55,651 bases of DNA. Source: Thoreauomyces humboldtii (Eukaryota > Chytridiomycota > Chytridiomycetes > Spizellomycetales > Powellomycetaceae). The stretch spans positions 1-55,651 of the forward strand of contig JADGJA010000052.1 of NCBI GenBank assembly GCA_027596035.1, given 5' to 3'. The notes beneath the pieces are model-generated. The model ran no database searches, was not told the DNA's origin, and saw only the letters and a list, made by a program, of their open reading frames with translations. Below, in pieces: positions 1-9,855 of the stretch (its first letter is position 1; the number at the start of each line of letters is the position of its first letter). The translations under genes and the position numbers were made by a program.

Positions 1-372
1 CCCCCCGTGCTGTTCTCCATTTGCTGCAAGAGACCAGTCATGCTCATCCATTTCTCAACCTCTACAGGCGAGGAGGAACGTTTGTACTGGGAGGTCGCGC
101 GGCATAAGGAAGCAGCGGCCGTTGACGCAGCCAAGGTCGCTGCCGCTGTGCAAGCTGCTGCCAAACTTGTCTCCCCTCAAGCCAAACGCGTCGCCAACCG
201 AAAGGAGCGACGCAAGGAGCGAGGACCCTACGCCGCGGGCGGCCGAACCTCCTCGTCAAAGAAGGGAGGCCGAAAGGGCGGTGCAGCCTCCGAGTCGGGA
301 CCCAGGGCCAAAGTGGACGAGCTCGAGACGTTGTTTTCTAGTTGGGCAGTCACGCCTGCCGTCACGTCATGA
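1..372 (+). CDS. 3' end of an unrecognised gene (5' end outside the window)
   Basis: Only a C-terminal piece is visible. A pyrimidine-rich tract ending in CTCTACAG at 60-67 looks like an intron acceptor, so the last exon probably runs from 68 to the TGA at 370-372, about 101 codons. The peptide begins GEEERLYWEVARHKE, continues with an Ala-rich helix, then a strongly basic Arg/Lys/Ser/Gly stretch (NRKERRKER, SSSKKGGRKGG) and ends WAVTPAVTS. It could be a nuclear or nucleolar tail. No family is recognised. It converges on the minus-strand gene that ends at 460, leaving 87 bases between the stop codons. Confidence 0.5.
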   Translation, partial: PPVLFSICCKRPVMLIHFSTSTGEEERLYWEVARHKEAAAVDAAKVAAAVQAAAKLVSPQAKRVANRKERRKERGPYAAGGRTSSSKKGGRKGGAASESGPRAKVDELETLFSSWAVTPAVTS

Positions 373-459
373 TAAATACATAGTGCGCGCCGGTGAAGTC
401 CGAACGGCACTTCGCCAAGTCCGTTACGCTGTTCTCCACTTTTTTTTTGTTCGATTCCT

Positions 460-961
460 TTACCACCAGCTCCACCAGCTTCTCCCTGTCTTCCTCACTT
501 CGACGTTGCCGTCCAGGCCGTCCACCGTCACCCCTTGTCGCCTTCGCTCCTTGAGCTCTTCCGCCACGTTCCTCAGACCCTCTATCCGTTCGTCCTCCCG
601 CGATCGGGCCTCCTCGAAGGTGAGACGCGTCCACATGTACTGGAGGGAGATGAAGGTGAGGGAGCTGTAGAGGAGGAGGGTGCTGATGGGGGTTCCGAAG
701 CGTTGCGCAAAGCTCAGTTGTGGAAGGTCATGGACTCCGGTGGTATACGCTGCAGAGTACAGAGAGAAAATCAGGTTAGCCCGGTTTGCAAGAAGGCGGA
801 GGAGAAAGCATAAAATTGTCCCAACCTCTGGAGGGGCTTATTTGCGGACGCCGAGATATGGCGTACGGTGATTTGGCGCATGGCGGTGGATTGCACCTGA
901 GCAAGCTGCTGATTGCGGATGAGCGACGTGCTGCTAGCCGACAAGCTTGTTGTGAAGTCAT
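460..961 (-). CDS. small mitochondrial-type single-TM protein
   Basis: Two exons, 961-826 and 749-460, give 141 residues. The intron has a GTTGGG donor, a GCTAACC branch-like motif and a CTGCAG acceptor, and the frame joins cleanly across it. The first 45 residues have many Arg and Ser and no acidic residue (MTSQQACRLAARRSS), typical of a mitochondrial presequence. A short motif (YTTGVHDLPQLSFAQRFG) follows, then one TM segment (around STLLLYSSLTFISLQYMW) and a charged helix rich in E and R. This layout fits small inner-membrane assembly factors of the respiratory chain or ATP synthase, but I cannot name the family. It is divergent from sen34, with 162 bases between the starts. Confidence 0.7.
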
Positions 962-1123
962 TGCTTTCTGAAGAGTTTTGCGTTAGGTCGAAAGCACGCT
1001 GACGGGGTGTTCAGCATGAAGGGGCCGAGCGTGCGCGCGCAGTCACTGAGCCACCAAGTTGCTGGGCTCCACATTTTTGTCGGTTGCGTGCATCTTCTTG
1101 CTGAATTACCTGCAAGCAGAACG

Positions 1124-2394
1124 ATGACAATGGGGACCACCAGCTTGACCAGCCTTCCTCCCCCCTCCCGCGAACCATGCGCCGAACTCCCGCTGATCTA
1201 CATCTCAAACAGGCGGGGTTACGTCTGGGATGCCAACAGTGAGCACCTTCCCCTCCCAGACGGAACACCGATCAAAGTGACCGACACACCCTCTTTGCAG
1301 CCGTAATGGACCTACGAACCCACCACCACATTCTCGGCGCGACGATCGGAACCCTCCCGCGTCTCCCTCTCCAAAACACCTTCTTCTCTCTCCCAATCCT
1401 GCTTTTGGACGAGGAGGTTTCCCTCCTGTTATCCCGAGGGCTCGCGCAAGTGGTCGACTCACCCACCGCGCACGAACCGCCCACGGACGATCAGATCGCC
1501 GCCCTAGCAGAAACGCGGAGGAAAGATAGGGAGGCGAGCGAGGCGGCGAGAAAGATCACAGCGGAGGAAGTCACCAGGAGGGCTTTGATGGGTCAAGGGG
1601 GAAGGAAGGATGCATACAAGAGAACCAAGAAGCAAAAGGAGGGAAGCGAAGACAGTGGGAGCATGTCCACCACTGACGCTACCGCGGAAGTAGCAGCATC
1701 TCCACCATCCATAAACATACCCACCGTCCCGGAATCCGAATCGGAACCACCAACGCCCGTCACGGCCCTGGCCATGATGATGGAGAACATGGCCTTACGC
1801 TCCGCGGCGGCCACTGCTCCTCCTTCCAGCCTTCCGGATCCAATTCCCTCTCCGCCACCGACATATCCCACAGAGCCTACGCTTATAAGAGCAGTGGTAC
1901 CGGCCGCCGTTTCCATACCAGCAGCGTCCACAACCTTGCCGTGGTTCGATGTTGCGGCACGTACACATGATGTCGAAGAAGCGCGGCGCACCGGACTGTG
2001 GACCTACCCCAGGAACGAGGCCGAAATTCTGCGTCTCAAGGTCTTTACTGCACTATGGGAGATGGGGTACTTCATCACCAGTGGCAGCAAGTTCGGTGGT
2101 GATTTCCTCTTGTATCCAGGTGCGTCGTGTTTTCTCCCGCGGAATGACTCGGCCATCAAGGATTGAACCCTCTTTCTGCTCCCTCTTGGCGTTGCTCCTG
2201 CAGGCGATATGCTTCGTTACCATGCTCAGTTTGTCGCATCGGTGGTACCTCTCGATCGATTGCACTCGCCTCTGGACGCGGTCGTGTTCGGACGGCTTGG
2301 CACCGCGGTCAAGAAGTCACATGCGGTGTGCTCGTGGGATCCCGTCACGGACTCACTCGTGTCCATGTGTGTGCAATGGACAGGTTGGAATTGA
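1124..2394 (+). CDS. sen34: tRNA-splicing endonuclease subunit Sen34
   Basis: Three exons, 1124-1238, 1301-2119 and 2204-2394, encode 374 residues. Sen34 is one of the two catalytic subunits of the heterotetrameric tRNA-splicing endonuclease and cuts the 3' splice site of intron-containing pre-tRNAs. The N-terminal fold reads IYISNRRGYVWDAN, HHILGATIGTLP and LPILLLDEEVSLLL. The C-terminal nuclease domain has GYFITSGSKFGGDFLLYPG followed by GDMLRYHAQFVASVV, which carries the catalytic His, and AVKKSHAVCSWD, which supplies the Lys. A low-complexity Pro/Ser/Thr linker of about 110 residues separates the two parts, as is common in fungi. A second ATG lies two codons downstream at 1130, and either could be the start. 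Confidence 0.93.
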
Positions 2395-2884
2395 AGACGG
2401 GTTAGCCGGCTATGTCATCGTCTTCCATCGCTATCAGGAACCTCGGTTTCATAACTTGTATCTCTTCGAGAATCCGGTTCATGAATAGATCTTACCAATC
2501 TTGAACTCTGGATAAAGAGGGTATCGTTGTAAATTGGTAGATCCGGAATAGAAATCTTGTCAATAGTGAAAGATATGAATAGAAAAACCCGTGGTCGGAT
2601 AGAGTTCACCATCCGACCGCGCCGGTGGGTAAGGCAACGACACCACTCCCTTCGTCGCGGAGTCAGTCGGAGCGGGAAAGCAACTCCCTGATGTCGCAGT
2701 GGGGAGTTTCGGTCCGCTGTCTAAAACGGAAGGCCCCAGCCCCCAGGTCTTTCACCTTCCCAGGTTTCCCTACTTCTTGGTGAGTGGTTGTCCAAATATA
2801 GGCTTCAGCTAGCCCTGAAGATGTACGCTTCAGCGAGCGCTGAATTCTTCCTGCCCGTCGAGTCCCTTCATCCCGCATCCAGGA
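2395..2884. other. intergenic, no gene seen
   Basis: This 490-base gap holds the sen34 3' UTR and the 5' flank of the membrane-protein gene at 2885. The only structure I see is two adjacent short inverted repeats near its end, listed separately. Confidence 0.5.
2803..2844. repeat. pair of short inverted repeats in the 5' flank
   Basis: CTTCAG (2803-2808) pairs with CTGAAG (2815-2820) across a six-base loop. Nine bases later TTCAGCG (2829-2835) pairs with CGCTGAA (2838-2844) across two bases. Both lie 40-80 bases before the ATG at 2885, so they may be in the 5' UTR of that gene. Function unknown. Confidence 0.45.
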
Positions 2885-4505
2885 ATGTCTCAATTCTCAG
2901 AACGCTCAGTTACGGCGGGTCTACCTCCATGCAGGTTCTCACCTTCGATCTATCGAAGAGCCGTGTCGACGTGCACTAATCGATCCCAACTTCGCCACAG
3001 ATGGCATCTAGACATCCACCACTGCGTGAACTCTGAGATATTTATCGTGATCTTTTACCTTGCTGGCGCCTTCAGGTAAACCTTGGCGTTCCTCTTCATC
3101 GACATTTATCTAGCATTCATTGTCATCTTTCAGCGTGGGAGTTGTTCTTTTCGGGGCCGTCACGCTATTCTATCGAGGTTTCTACAAGGGGCATAGCCTG
3201 CGGCACATCAAGCTAGCCAGCTTTGATGCGTTTTTGCTGCTGGTAACCAAGGAGAACCTCTGGGCTCGATTTGTTGTGGCGACTGATCGAGGCGAGCGCT
3301 TTTGTTCTCGAAGGAAAACCTGTGGGCCTTTCTCATCGCCGGATACTACTTGGTCTTGGCTGCTGGCGGTCCAGATGTCATTGTTCGCCGAAAATGGCTG
3401 ATATACGGATGGCAGAACTTTCCATGGACGTGTGGACGGTCTGCACTGTGGGCGTATATCATAACGATGTGAGCTTACTGACCATTCGCCCCGGAAACGG
3501 GTTCCAGAAGGCTTGACTGATTCTTTTTCCAGAGCGCAGACAACGCCGAGATCAGGAGATGTCAAGGTGTACCTTCCCAAAGACCAGACGTTGACCCTCT
3601 TTCTGCGAGCCATCGTCTTTATCGAGTTGATTACCACGACGCCAATCGCGATAGCGGCTGGATGGGCATACGACACCGGAGGGGACGATCGAACTTTCTA
3701 CGTCCTGGCCCTGTTCGTGAATCTCATCAACTGTGTCCTGTCCGCCTCACTGGCGGGCGGGACGTGGTTCTTTGGCAAGCAGATGGTGTTGATCGTCCAG
3801 GAGTCGGTCAGAAATCTGCAGGGATCGTTGAAGCCCTCCGGCTTGTCATCGGTGGCAACACAGAGGACGAGCGTGGAGGTCAGACTGTCAAAGACGGTTC
3901 TCAAGGTGAGAGATCCCGATTGTCGTCAATTGGAAAGACATTTGACTCAATTCTTTTGTTCCTGAAGATGAAGATGACCAACCTAGCCATCCTTTGCTCG
4001 CTGGGCTGGTATTCCGGCATCCTCATCGTATACTCGTTCATCCCTGACACGGTAATTGAGGTTCACGAAGCTCATCGGGGCGACATGTGCTCAAACAATG
4101 TTCGAACTCGCAGATGATAGCCAATCCATGGTGGGCAGTGATTCAATGCTTCGGCGGGTACCTGGGTACGTAACCAGCCACGACTGGACGGAAAAGAAGA
4201 CTAGCTGAAACCTGCTGTAGGAACTCCGATAGCGTTTTTTGTTGTACAGGTGAGCACACACCTCTCCAACCATTCGAATTTCTGCCAAGCTGATCGTTTG
4301 TTTGGGAAATCAGCTCGTGACATTATGGGCAGAGTTCTTCCCACCTGATGAGCCAGGCGACGTGGCAAGTTTGCTTCACAGCCTTCTTCCGATGGGGGCT
4401 GGCAAGGCGGATTCGCAAGACAAGTTTCTGGGTGACTATTCAAGAGAAGACCAAGGAGGGGAGGCAAGAGTCATCATGGGGACCGGAGAGGTCGAAGAGG
4501 ATTGA
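2885..4505 (+). CDS. orphan polytopic membrane protein (about six TM segments)
   Basis: Nine exons (2885-2934, 3001-3075, 3134-3242, 3314-3468, 3533-3905, 3968-4051, 4114-4165, 4221-4249, 4314-4505) join in frame to 372 residues. Hydrophobic segments occur at EIFIVIFYLAGAF, SVGVVLFGAVTLFY, ENLWAFLIAGYYLVLAAG, FLRAIVFIELITTTPIAIAA, FYVLALFVNLINCVLSASL, LAILCSLGWYSGILIVYSF and a last stretch around IAFFVVQLVTLW. The C-terminal tail is acidic and ends GTGEVEED. There is no signal peptide. It resembles in style the fungal 6-7 TM proteins of unknown function but shows no diagnostic motif. Exon 8 is only 29 bases. The first exon (MSQFSERSVTAGLPPC) rests on one GT and one AG site and is the least certain part. 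Confidence 0.75.
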
Positions 4506-4699
4506 AATATGCTCCGCGATGGGATCCTATTGCACAGGAGTAGACGACTCAAGTTCCGTGGTTTTATAGTTTTCCTCGAACCTTTATCAGACCTTCATAT
4601 CCAGAAAGATGTCCGAAGGTTCGGATAGACGCGTGACGCCTCGCTTCATGCAGGCTAATAATAATGCTTTGACACCTCCCCTTTGCAGCTTCCTCCAAG

Positions 4700-5900
4700 A
4701 TGCCCAGCGTAAAGTCAATCATCGAGAATGCAAAGAATACGAAAGCAGATGCGCTCGATCTCGCGAGTCAAAGCTTGAAGTCTGTTCCCAACGAGCTTTG
4801 TAAGTGACTATACGTCCTCCTACAGACAAGGTCTTCGCCGGACGCCTGCCGGCGGTTTCATTGCCGGGCAACATCATCTCTGACTCTTTTGCTAATTCAT
4901 CTCCGTTGTCAGATGATATAACATCACTTACAACCCTCACGCTCGCCAACAACCGTATCTCGGAGCTTTCGGAAGATCTGTCGAGACTTAAAGCTCTGGA
5001 GACGTTGAGTGTGTTCGGCAACAAGTTGGCAGCATTGCCAAAGTCAATACAGAACATCTCAAGTTTAAAATATCTAACCGCAAGGTATGGCAAAGATATA
5101 GGCCTCGTTGCAAGCGCAAGTGGCTGATGGCAACTCGAAATCGGCAGCAACAACTTCCTGTATGACCTGCCGGCTGGATTTGGCTCCTGCGCGAGCCTCG
5201 TGGTCCTGGATCTAAGCTGCAACCAGTTGAAGGAACTGACCCCGAACTTTGGATTCTTGAGTGAGTCCCAGGTTTGCCAGGTCCGAGATGCTATGCCGAG
5301 ACGAGCGCTGATTTGGCCGTCACGTTTAGCCACGCTGAAATGTCTACATCTTTCTGACAATCACCTCGAGACGCTTCCCGCTGAAATCGGAAAGCTGAAG
5401 GAACTGAATACGGTATCGTGAAGTAATCACGAGTGAGAAAGGCATCTCGATCTAAAGCGCTGACTTAAAACTACGCGCAAGTAGCTTGTTCTCTGCAACA
5501 ATGATATCACACATCTTCCTAAAGAGATTGGCCTCCTCACATCTCTGCGTGCGCTGCTCCTTCAGGGCAACAAGCTTAAAACGCTGCCGAAAGAGCTCAG
5601 TACGTTTTCGTCGCACTCCTTTGCCTGCCACGCTTCCGACCAGCTCTAAGCTTTTGCTCCAACAGCGCAAACACCTATCGCCTCTGGTACATTCAAATTC
5701 TACAAGAACCCGCTGATGGCGCCGATCGACGCCGCGTTCGACCAAGGTGGTCTGAAGCAGTTGTTTGATCTCATGAGAAGCCCTGAGTACGATGAGATTG
5801 TCAAAGCATCCGAGACTACCGGGTGAGAAGCGCACGGAAGTTTCCAGTTGCGTTCAATACTGACCAATTGGTAATGCCCTTTTGCAGAAAGAAGAAGTAA
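4700..5900 (+). CDS. Rsu1-like leucine-rich-repeat protein
   Basis: Seven exons (4700-4799, 4913-5084, 5148-5260, 5330-5412, 5485-5599, 5666-5822, 5888-5900) encode 250 residues. About seven leucine-rich repeats are visible, for example LTTLTLANNRISELSEDLSR, ALETLSVFGNKLAALPKSI, LVVLDLSCNQLKELTPNFG, LKCLHLSDNHLETLPAEIG and LVLCNNDITHLPKEIG. After the last repeat comes the segment FYKNPLMAPIDAAFDQGG and a helix ending in GKKK. The size, repeat count and this capping segment match Ras suppressor protein 1. In animals Rsu1 binds PINCH at integrin adhesions; its role in a fungus is unknown. The last coding exon is only 13 bases and encodes the Lys-rich tail. Confidence 0.82.
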
Positions 5901-6111
5901 CAACGTGAGGAAGCGGAGGATCAGGACTATTTAATTTTTTTCTCGTCTCGCTGTCATGTTCTGTTATCTGCTACGTGTCCTCTCATAGTCGGTTTAATTT
6001 ACGTTTCAACATATAACGTGTATAACAAAATTTGCACAAAGAATTACAATTTGAGCACCATTCTTCTCGGGCCTACCATCCATATACAATAGCTTACAGC
6101 TTGTCCGTCTT

Positions 6112-8100
6112 TCACAACGTCGAGACGATGACCGCCAAACACCCGATCAAAATCCTCATGGACCATCCTTCCTGCCAGATCCTTTGCGCGGCACTTTCCA
6201 CCTGGACATCGAAGGCCGCGAAAGGAGTCCACAGCTTGCTCGGATTCCAGATTTCGGGAACGGGCTGCAGCGTGTCCACCGCGTCGAGGTAGGTCGTGTC
6301 ACCCCAGACGACGTAGGCCTCCTTCAAGATCTGTATGTACCCTGCGCCGACGTCGAACGTCGCGTTGGTCGTCACGGGCCAACCGGTCCCGTTCGCCAGG
6401 GCGTAAGGCAGGAGAAAGTCGACCGCCTTGCGGACGGACCGTCCGTCCGACGTGGCGGCCGTGAACACGTCGGGCGAAGGGGACCCCGCGTTCCGAGCCA
6501 GGTGACCGAGGATGAAGAAGGATTCGAGGTAGCTCACGGACGATGACCAGCTGTCTCGTTGCATCAGTTCGGAGACGATTCGACCGTCGGTGCCGATCTC
6601 GGTGGAGATGCGAGGAAGAGTCCTGTTTGCGATCACTGTTGCCGCGTCGACTGTGCGGTTGAGGAAGAGGAGGAGAGAGACTTCCTGGCCGTCGTAGTGG
6701 ACGCCTCGGTAGTCTGTCAGGCTTGCTTCGTTGAGACCTCTTGCGGACGTCTGGAGCCACTCGAGGTAGGCTGCAAGCCAATTGTCTATCCTGGTTTGGT
6801 CGGTTTGGGTCAGAAGAGAGGACGTGCGGATGAGTGCTATACCGTCGAGAAGGCGATGGAAATCGCAGAGATTGGCTAGGCTGCCGAATGAAGGAGAAGT
6901 CGAAGCATTCCAGGTCTTTTGAGGGACAACGACGATAGTAGGTTGAGCAGGTCCAGCTGATATAGACACAATGGATATGGCGGGGATAGTGGGGGAGGGT
7001 GTGTTGGCAGGAACGCTAGCTGCCGAAGGCGCGGTAGTAATTGTGGCTGGTGGTGTGGCGATGACGACGCCAGGCGAAGTCGGGGCAGCTCTTGGAGTGG
7101 TAACCGCAACTGCTGGGGTAGCAACGACAGCTGCGGGAGTGGCGGCGGGAACTACGAAGCTCAAGAACGGAGATGCAGCAGCCTGAGCCGCTGGGGTATT
7201 GACAGCGGCAGGAGTGACAATTGCGGCGGGCGCTGGGGTTCGCACAACTGCCGGAACTATTTGAATCGATGGGGCCACAACGGCGGATGGACTTGCGCTG
7301 ACGAGCTGACGGCGCCTCGGCCGTCGCTCAACGAGAGCTGCAGTGTCTTCCGGCAAAGGCTGATTATCTGTGTCAACCTCAGATGCTGGAACGATCAGCG
7401 CCATGGCCGCGCCCGTCGCTGTTCCATTCAATGTTCCCGCTGTCGCATTGGCGGTGATTGCTGTTGCGTTCGGCGCCGCACTCCTGCCCATTATCCAGTT
7501 TGCGTAATCGAAGTTTGGATTCATGGCCGTCGCTTCGTCCAAAAACCACTGTCTCACCCTTCGGGCCGCAACATCTGCGTATGTCGCGTTCCCGGTCCAG
7601 AAAAATGCCAACCCTGCAAACCAGACGTCGTCGATAACGGTTTTGAGAGCCGCGGGATCAGGCACCGTTGCTGCCTCGGGATTGTCCAGTCCTTCTGCGT
7701 TCGCCACATACGGGAGTCCGTCTGCCGTCAGATTCGTCGGCCAGTAGTTTGCGGCCAGCGAAAAGAAATCGTGTGGATCTGAGGACGGATCTCCCGCAGC
7801 AACGAGGGACGCAGTCCAGGATGAGTTGGTGACGGTGTACACTGTCTCGTCCGTAGCGGCAACACCAGCGATGCGAACGACGCGGTTGACGGCCGAGTTC
7901 AGACCTTCCACGCCGCCGAGCTGCAAAGCGCGATTTTGCCACAAGATGCGTGGATCCAGGTAGTAGGTTTGGATGGAGTTGGATAGCGCTTGGCCGGATG
8001 AGTCGGTCGGGTAAGTGGCTGCGGATGCGGGTGATGGGATGGATAGAATGGGCAAGGACAGAAGAAGCAGCAGCGGAAGACTTGGTAGTGATAGATACAT
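6112..8100 (-). CDS. secreted alginate-lyase-fold protein (PL5-like), with a large low-complexity insert
   Basis: One uninterrupted frame of 662 codons, with no intron although nearly all neighbours have several. The N-terminus is a clear signal peptide (MYLSLPSLPLLLLLSLPIL to about residue 27). The alginate-lyase-type (alpha/alpha-toroid) domain follows: DPHDFFSLAANYWP, DGLPYV, then NPNFDYANW. After the domain's first half an insert of roughly 150 residues is rich in Ala, Pro, Thr and Val, with repeated VxTP motifs. The second half resumes with DFHRLLDGIALI and W-L-Q-TSARGLNEA. The family motif usually written NNHGTWYD reads TDYRGVHYD here, so the presumed catalytic Asn and His are changed. 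Several N-x-S/T sites suggest glycosylation. It may be a carbohydrate-binding or altered-specificity enzyme. Confidence 0.82.
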   Translation of the reverse strand: MYLSLPSLPLLLLLSLPILSIPSPASAATYPTDSSGQALSNSIQTYYLDPRILWQNRALQLGGVEGLNSAVNRVVRIAGVAATDETVYTVTNSSWTASLVAAGDPSSDPHDFFSLAANYWPTNLTADGLPYVANAEGLDNPEAATVPDPAALKTVIDDVWFAGLAFFWTGNATYADVAARRVRQWFLDEATAMNPNFDYANWIMGRSAAPNATAITANATAGTLNGTATGAAMALIVPASEVDTDNQPLPEDTAALVERRPRRRQLVSASPSAVVAPSIQIVPAVVRTPAPAAIVTPAAVNTPAAQAAASPFLSFVVPAATPAAVVATPAVAVTTPRAAPTSPGVVIATPPATITTAPSAASVPANTPSPTIPAISIVSISAGPAQPTIVVVPQKTWNASTSPSFGSLANLCDFHRLLDGIALIRTSSLLTQTDQTRIDNWLAAYLEWLQTSARGLNEASLTDYRGVHYDGQEVSLLLFLNRTVDAATVIANRTLPRISTEIGTDGRIVSELMQRDSWSSSVSYLESFFILGHLARNAGSPSPDVFTAATSDGRSVRKAVDFLLPYALANGTGWPVTTNATFDVGAGYIQILKEAYVVWGDTTYLDAVDTLQPVPEIWNPSKLWTPFAAFDVQVESAAQRIWQEGWSMRILIGCLAVIVSTL

Positions 8101-8643
8101 TTTGAGATGTCTAAGAAGGTGGAAACAAAATGCAACGGAAACTTATTTTGCGTTTGCGTGAGTACGTTGAGGATGTCGAGTGGAACTGTAAAGGCACAAG
8201 GTTGCGGGCGGGAAACCCAGGGCGACCTGCGAGCGAGTGCGAGGTACGCGCCACGACGGGACCCAGATCAGACTGACTGGGCAGCGCCGATGGGGCACAG
8301 AAGGAAGGGACGCAGCTCAGCGGGTGTCGTGCAAAACCAACCCACCTTTTCCACGCGTTGGGGGCTCGCGTGTGCGAGAGGGACTTTTGCTTCGACGCGT
8401 TTCTTCGTCAGCGAAGCTTCCGGACACCTTGGCGAGCACCACCGTCTTGTAGCTTAGACACTTGTTGGCCACACGCTCCGTTTATCGTCGAGCGATGATC
8501 CATCAATCTTAGAAGTGACATTGCCAAGCTCAATCTGATATTGGTGTGCCCCTAAACCTATTTACAGCCCGATCTCAAAACCATCTCTGTGCAATCGAAC
8601 ACATCCTTCCTCCTGATAATTCCCTTTCACCGCAGTCGCACTC
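8101..8643. other. intergenic: promoter of the alginate-lyase-like gene
   Basis: About 540 bases between the ATG at 8100 (minus) and the stop of the next minus-strand gene at 8644. It should hold the promoter of the 6112-8100 gene and the 3' UTR of its neighbour. I see no gene, RNA or repeat. Confidence 0.4.
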
Positions 8644-9855
8644 CTACATGGGCTGTACTAGGATTGCATACGGTCGAATCGCATGCGATGGTACGCCTTG
8701 AGCCATTCCCCCCAATCTCCAAAAGGCTGGGTCAACACGGTTTTGGATTATGACGTTGAACCCCTTCGCTGGCTGGTTGACTTTCCGCTTGTTTTCTGCC
8801 CATGCGTCAGGCGGGTAGAAAGGTCCCTTTGCACTGTAATGAGCCGTATAAGGGAGGCTCGGAGTCGACCACACCCCACCGTCATAGCTTTCACGGTAAC
8901 CGAGTCGAGCAATAGAGGCCGCGTTAGAGCATGCGGTTCTGCGAGCGAAGAACCCAATGAGCATCGCAATGTCAACTTCTAAAAGACTGCTTGGACGAAC
9001 CCATGGTAGGTGACCATCCACTCTCCCGGAGAGGATTCGCTCCTGGGGCCAGGAGCCCCCAACCATTCGTCGTTATTGTACTTTCCTTTGACCTTCAGGC
9101 CAAATCGCATGCATCCAAGGGGCCTGATGTACAGGTGTCCTCCCCTTGCCGCAGGAGTCATATCGCATTCAACTGTGAAGTCGCGGTCCCACTCTGGATC
9201 CAGGAGTTCAGTCGGTAGGAATGAGGTGAACCTTGCTGGACAGGGGAGCAGATCCAGTCGCGCCTGACGGGCAAGAGAGTATGCGGTAAGAGTCATGCGA
9301 TCCTCCAACTCGCGGCGGTTGTGAGCGATGCGAAGAGTAGTTCCCGCATTTGGATTGGTCCAGGCGGATAAGATTTTTTGTTTCAGTTCGGCCACAGTCT
9401 TATCCTCCTCCACTACAATGTTGGTGAGAAACTCGAACTACTGAAGATGATTCAAAAATCCTAGTACCTTCCAGAGTATAGGGCTGACGGTAATGGAAAA
9501 CTACAGTCATCACTGCGGCGTCTGATGGCTGGCTAGCCGGCGCGTGCTCCAGCGCGGGATCTGAATAGGCTTGGAGGATCGAAGCTTCGGATGTACCACT
9601 TTCAACTTCGATTACGCCTACTGTCCGGTTCCATATCATATATGGAGTTTCAGTGCCGAAAATCTGATGATGCCGAAAAGGTGACTTGGTACAGACCGCT
9701 GTCGGTAAGTTCACATCTAGGCGTTGCTGATTCGGAAGTTGCTGATTCGGAAGTTGCTGGTGCGATAGCTGCTGGAATCGACTGGTTAGAACGCTTGGAG
9801 CGTCTAAGCTGGGAACGGGTTGAGTCTCAAAGACAGCCTTGGTTGGCAAGAACAA
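8644..9855 (-). CDS. ubiquitin-like domain plus ADP-ribosyltransferase-like fold protein (5' end unresolved)
   Basis: Three exons are well supported on the minus strand: up to 9468, 9412-9001 and 8938-8644. The first carries a Gln-rich stretch (QQLPNQQLPNQQ) and then a beta-grasp ubiquitin-like domain: MTVVFHYRQPYTLE, VEEDKTVAELKQKILSAW, TTLRIAHNRRELED, RQARLDLLP. The second exon ends in GEWMVTYHG, which joins TACSNAASIARLGYRES in the third, then GGVWSTPSLPYTAHYS and YNVIIQ-type strands. The order YHGT, a helix, G-x-[YW]-x-[ST]-P-S, then A-x-Y is the pattern of ADP-ribosyltransferase/PARP-like folds. The frame is open upstream to 9858 with no ATG before MIWNRTVGV, so an upstream exon, perhaps in the open stretch 9859-10130, is likely. 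Activity is unproven. Confidence 0.7.
9723..9752. repeat. 15-base tandem repeat inside the ubiquitin-like gene
   Basis: Two exact copies of GTTGCTGATTCGGAA with a partial third copy. On the coding (minus) strand they give the repeated peptide QQLPN. This is a coding low-complexity expansion in frame, upstream of the ubiquitin-like domain. Confidence 0.7.
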
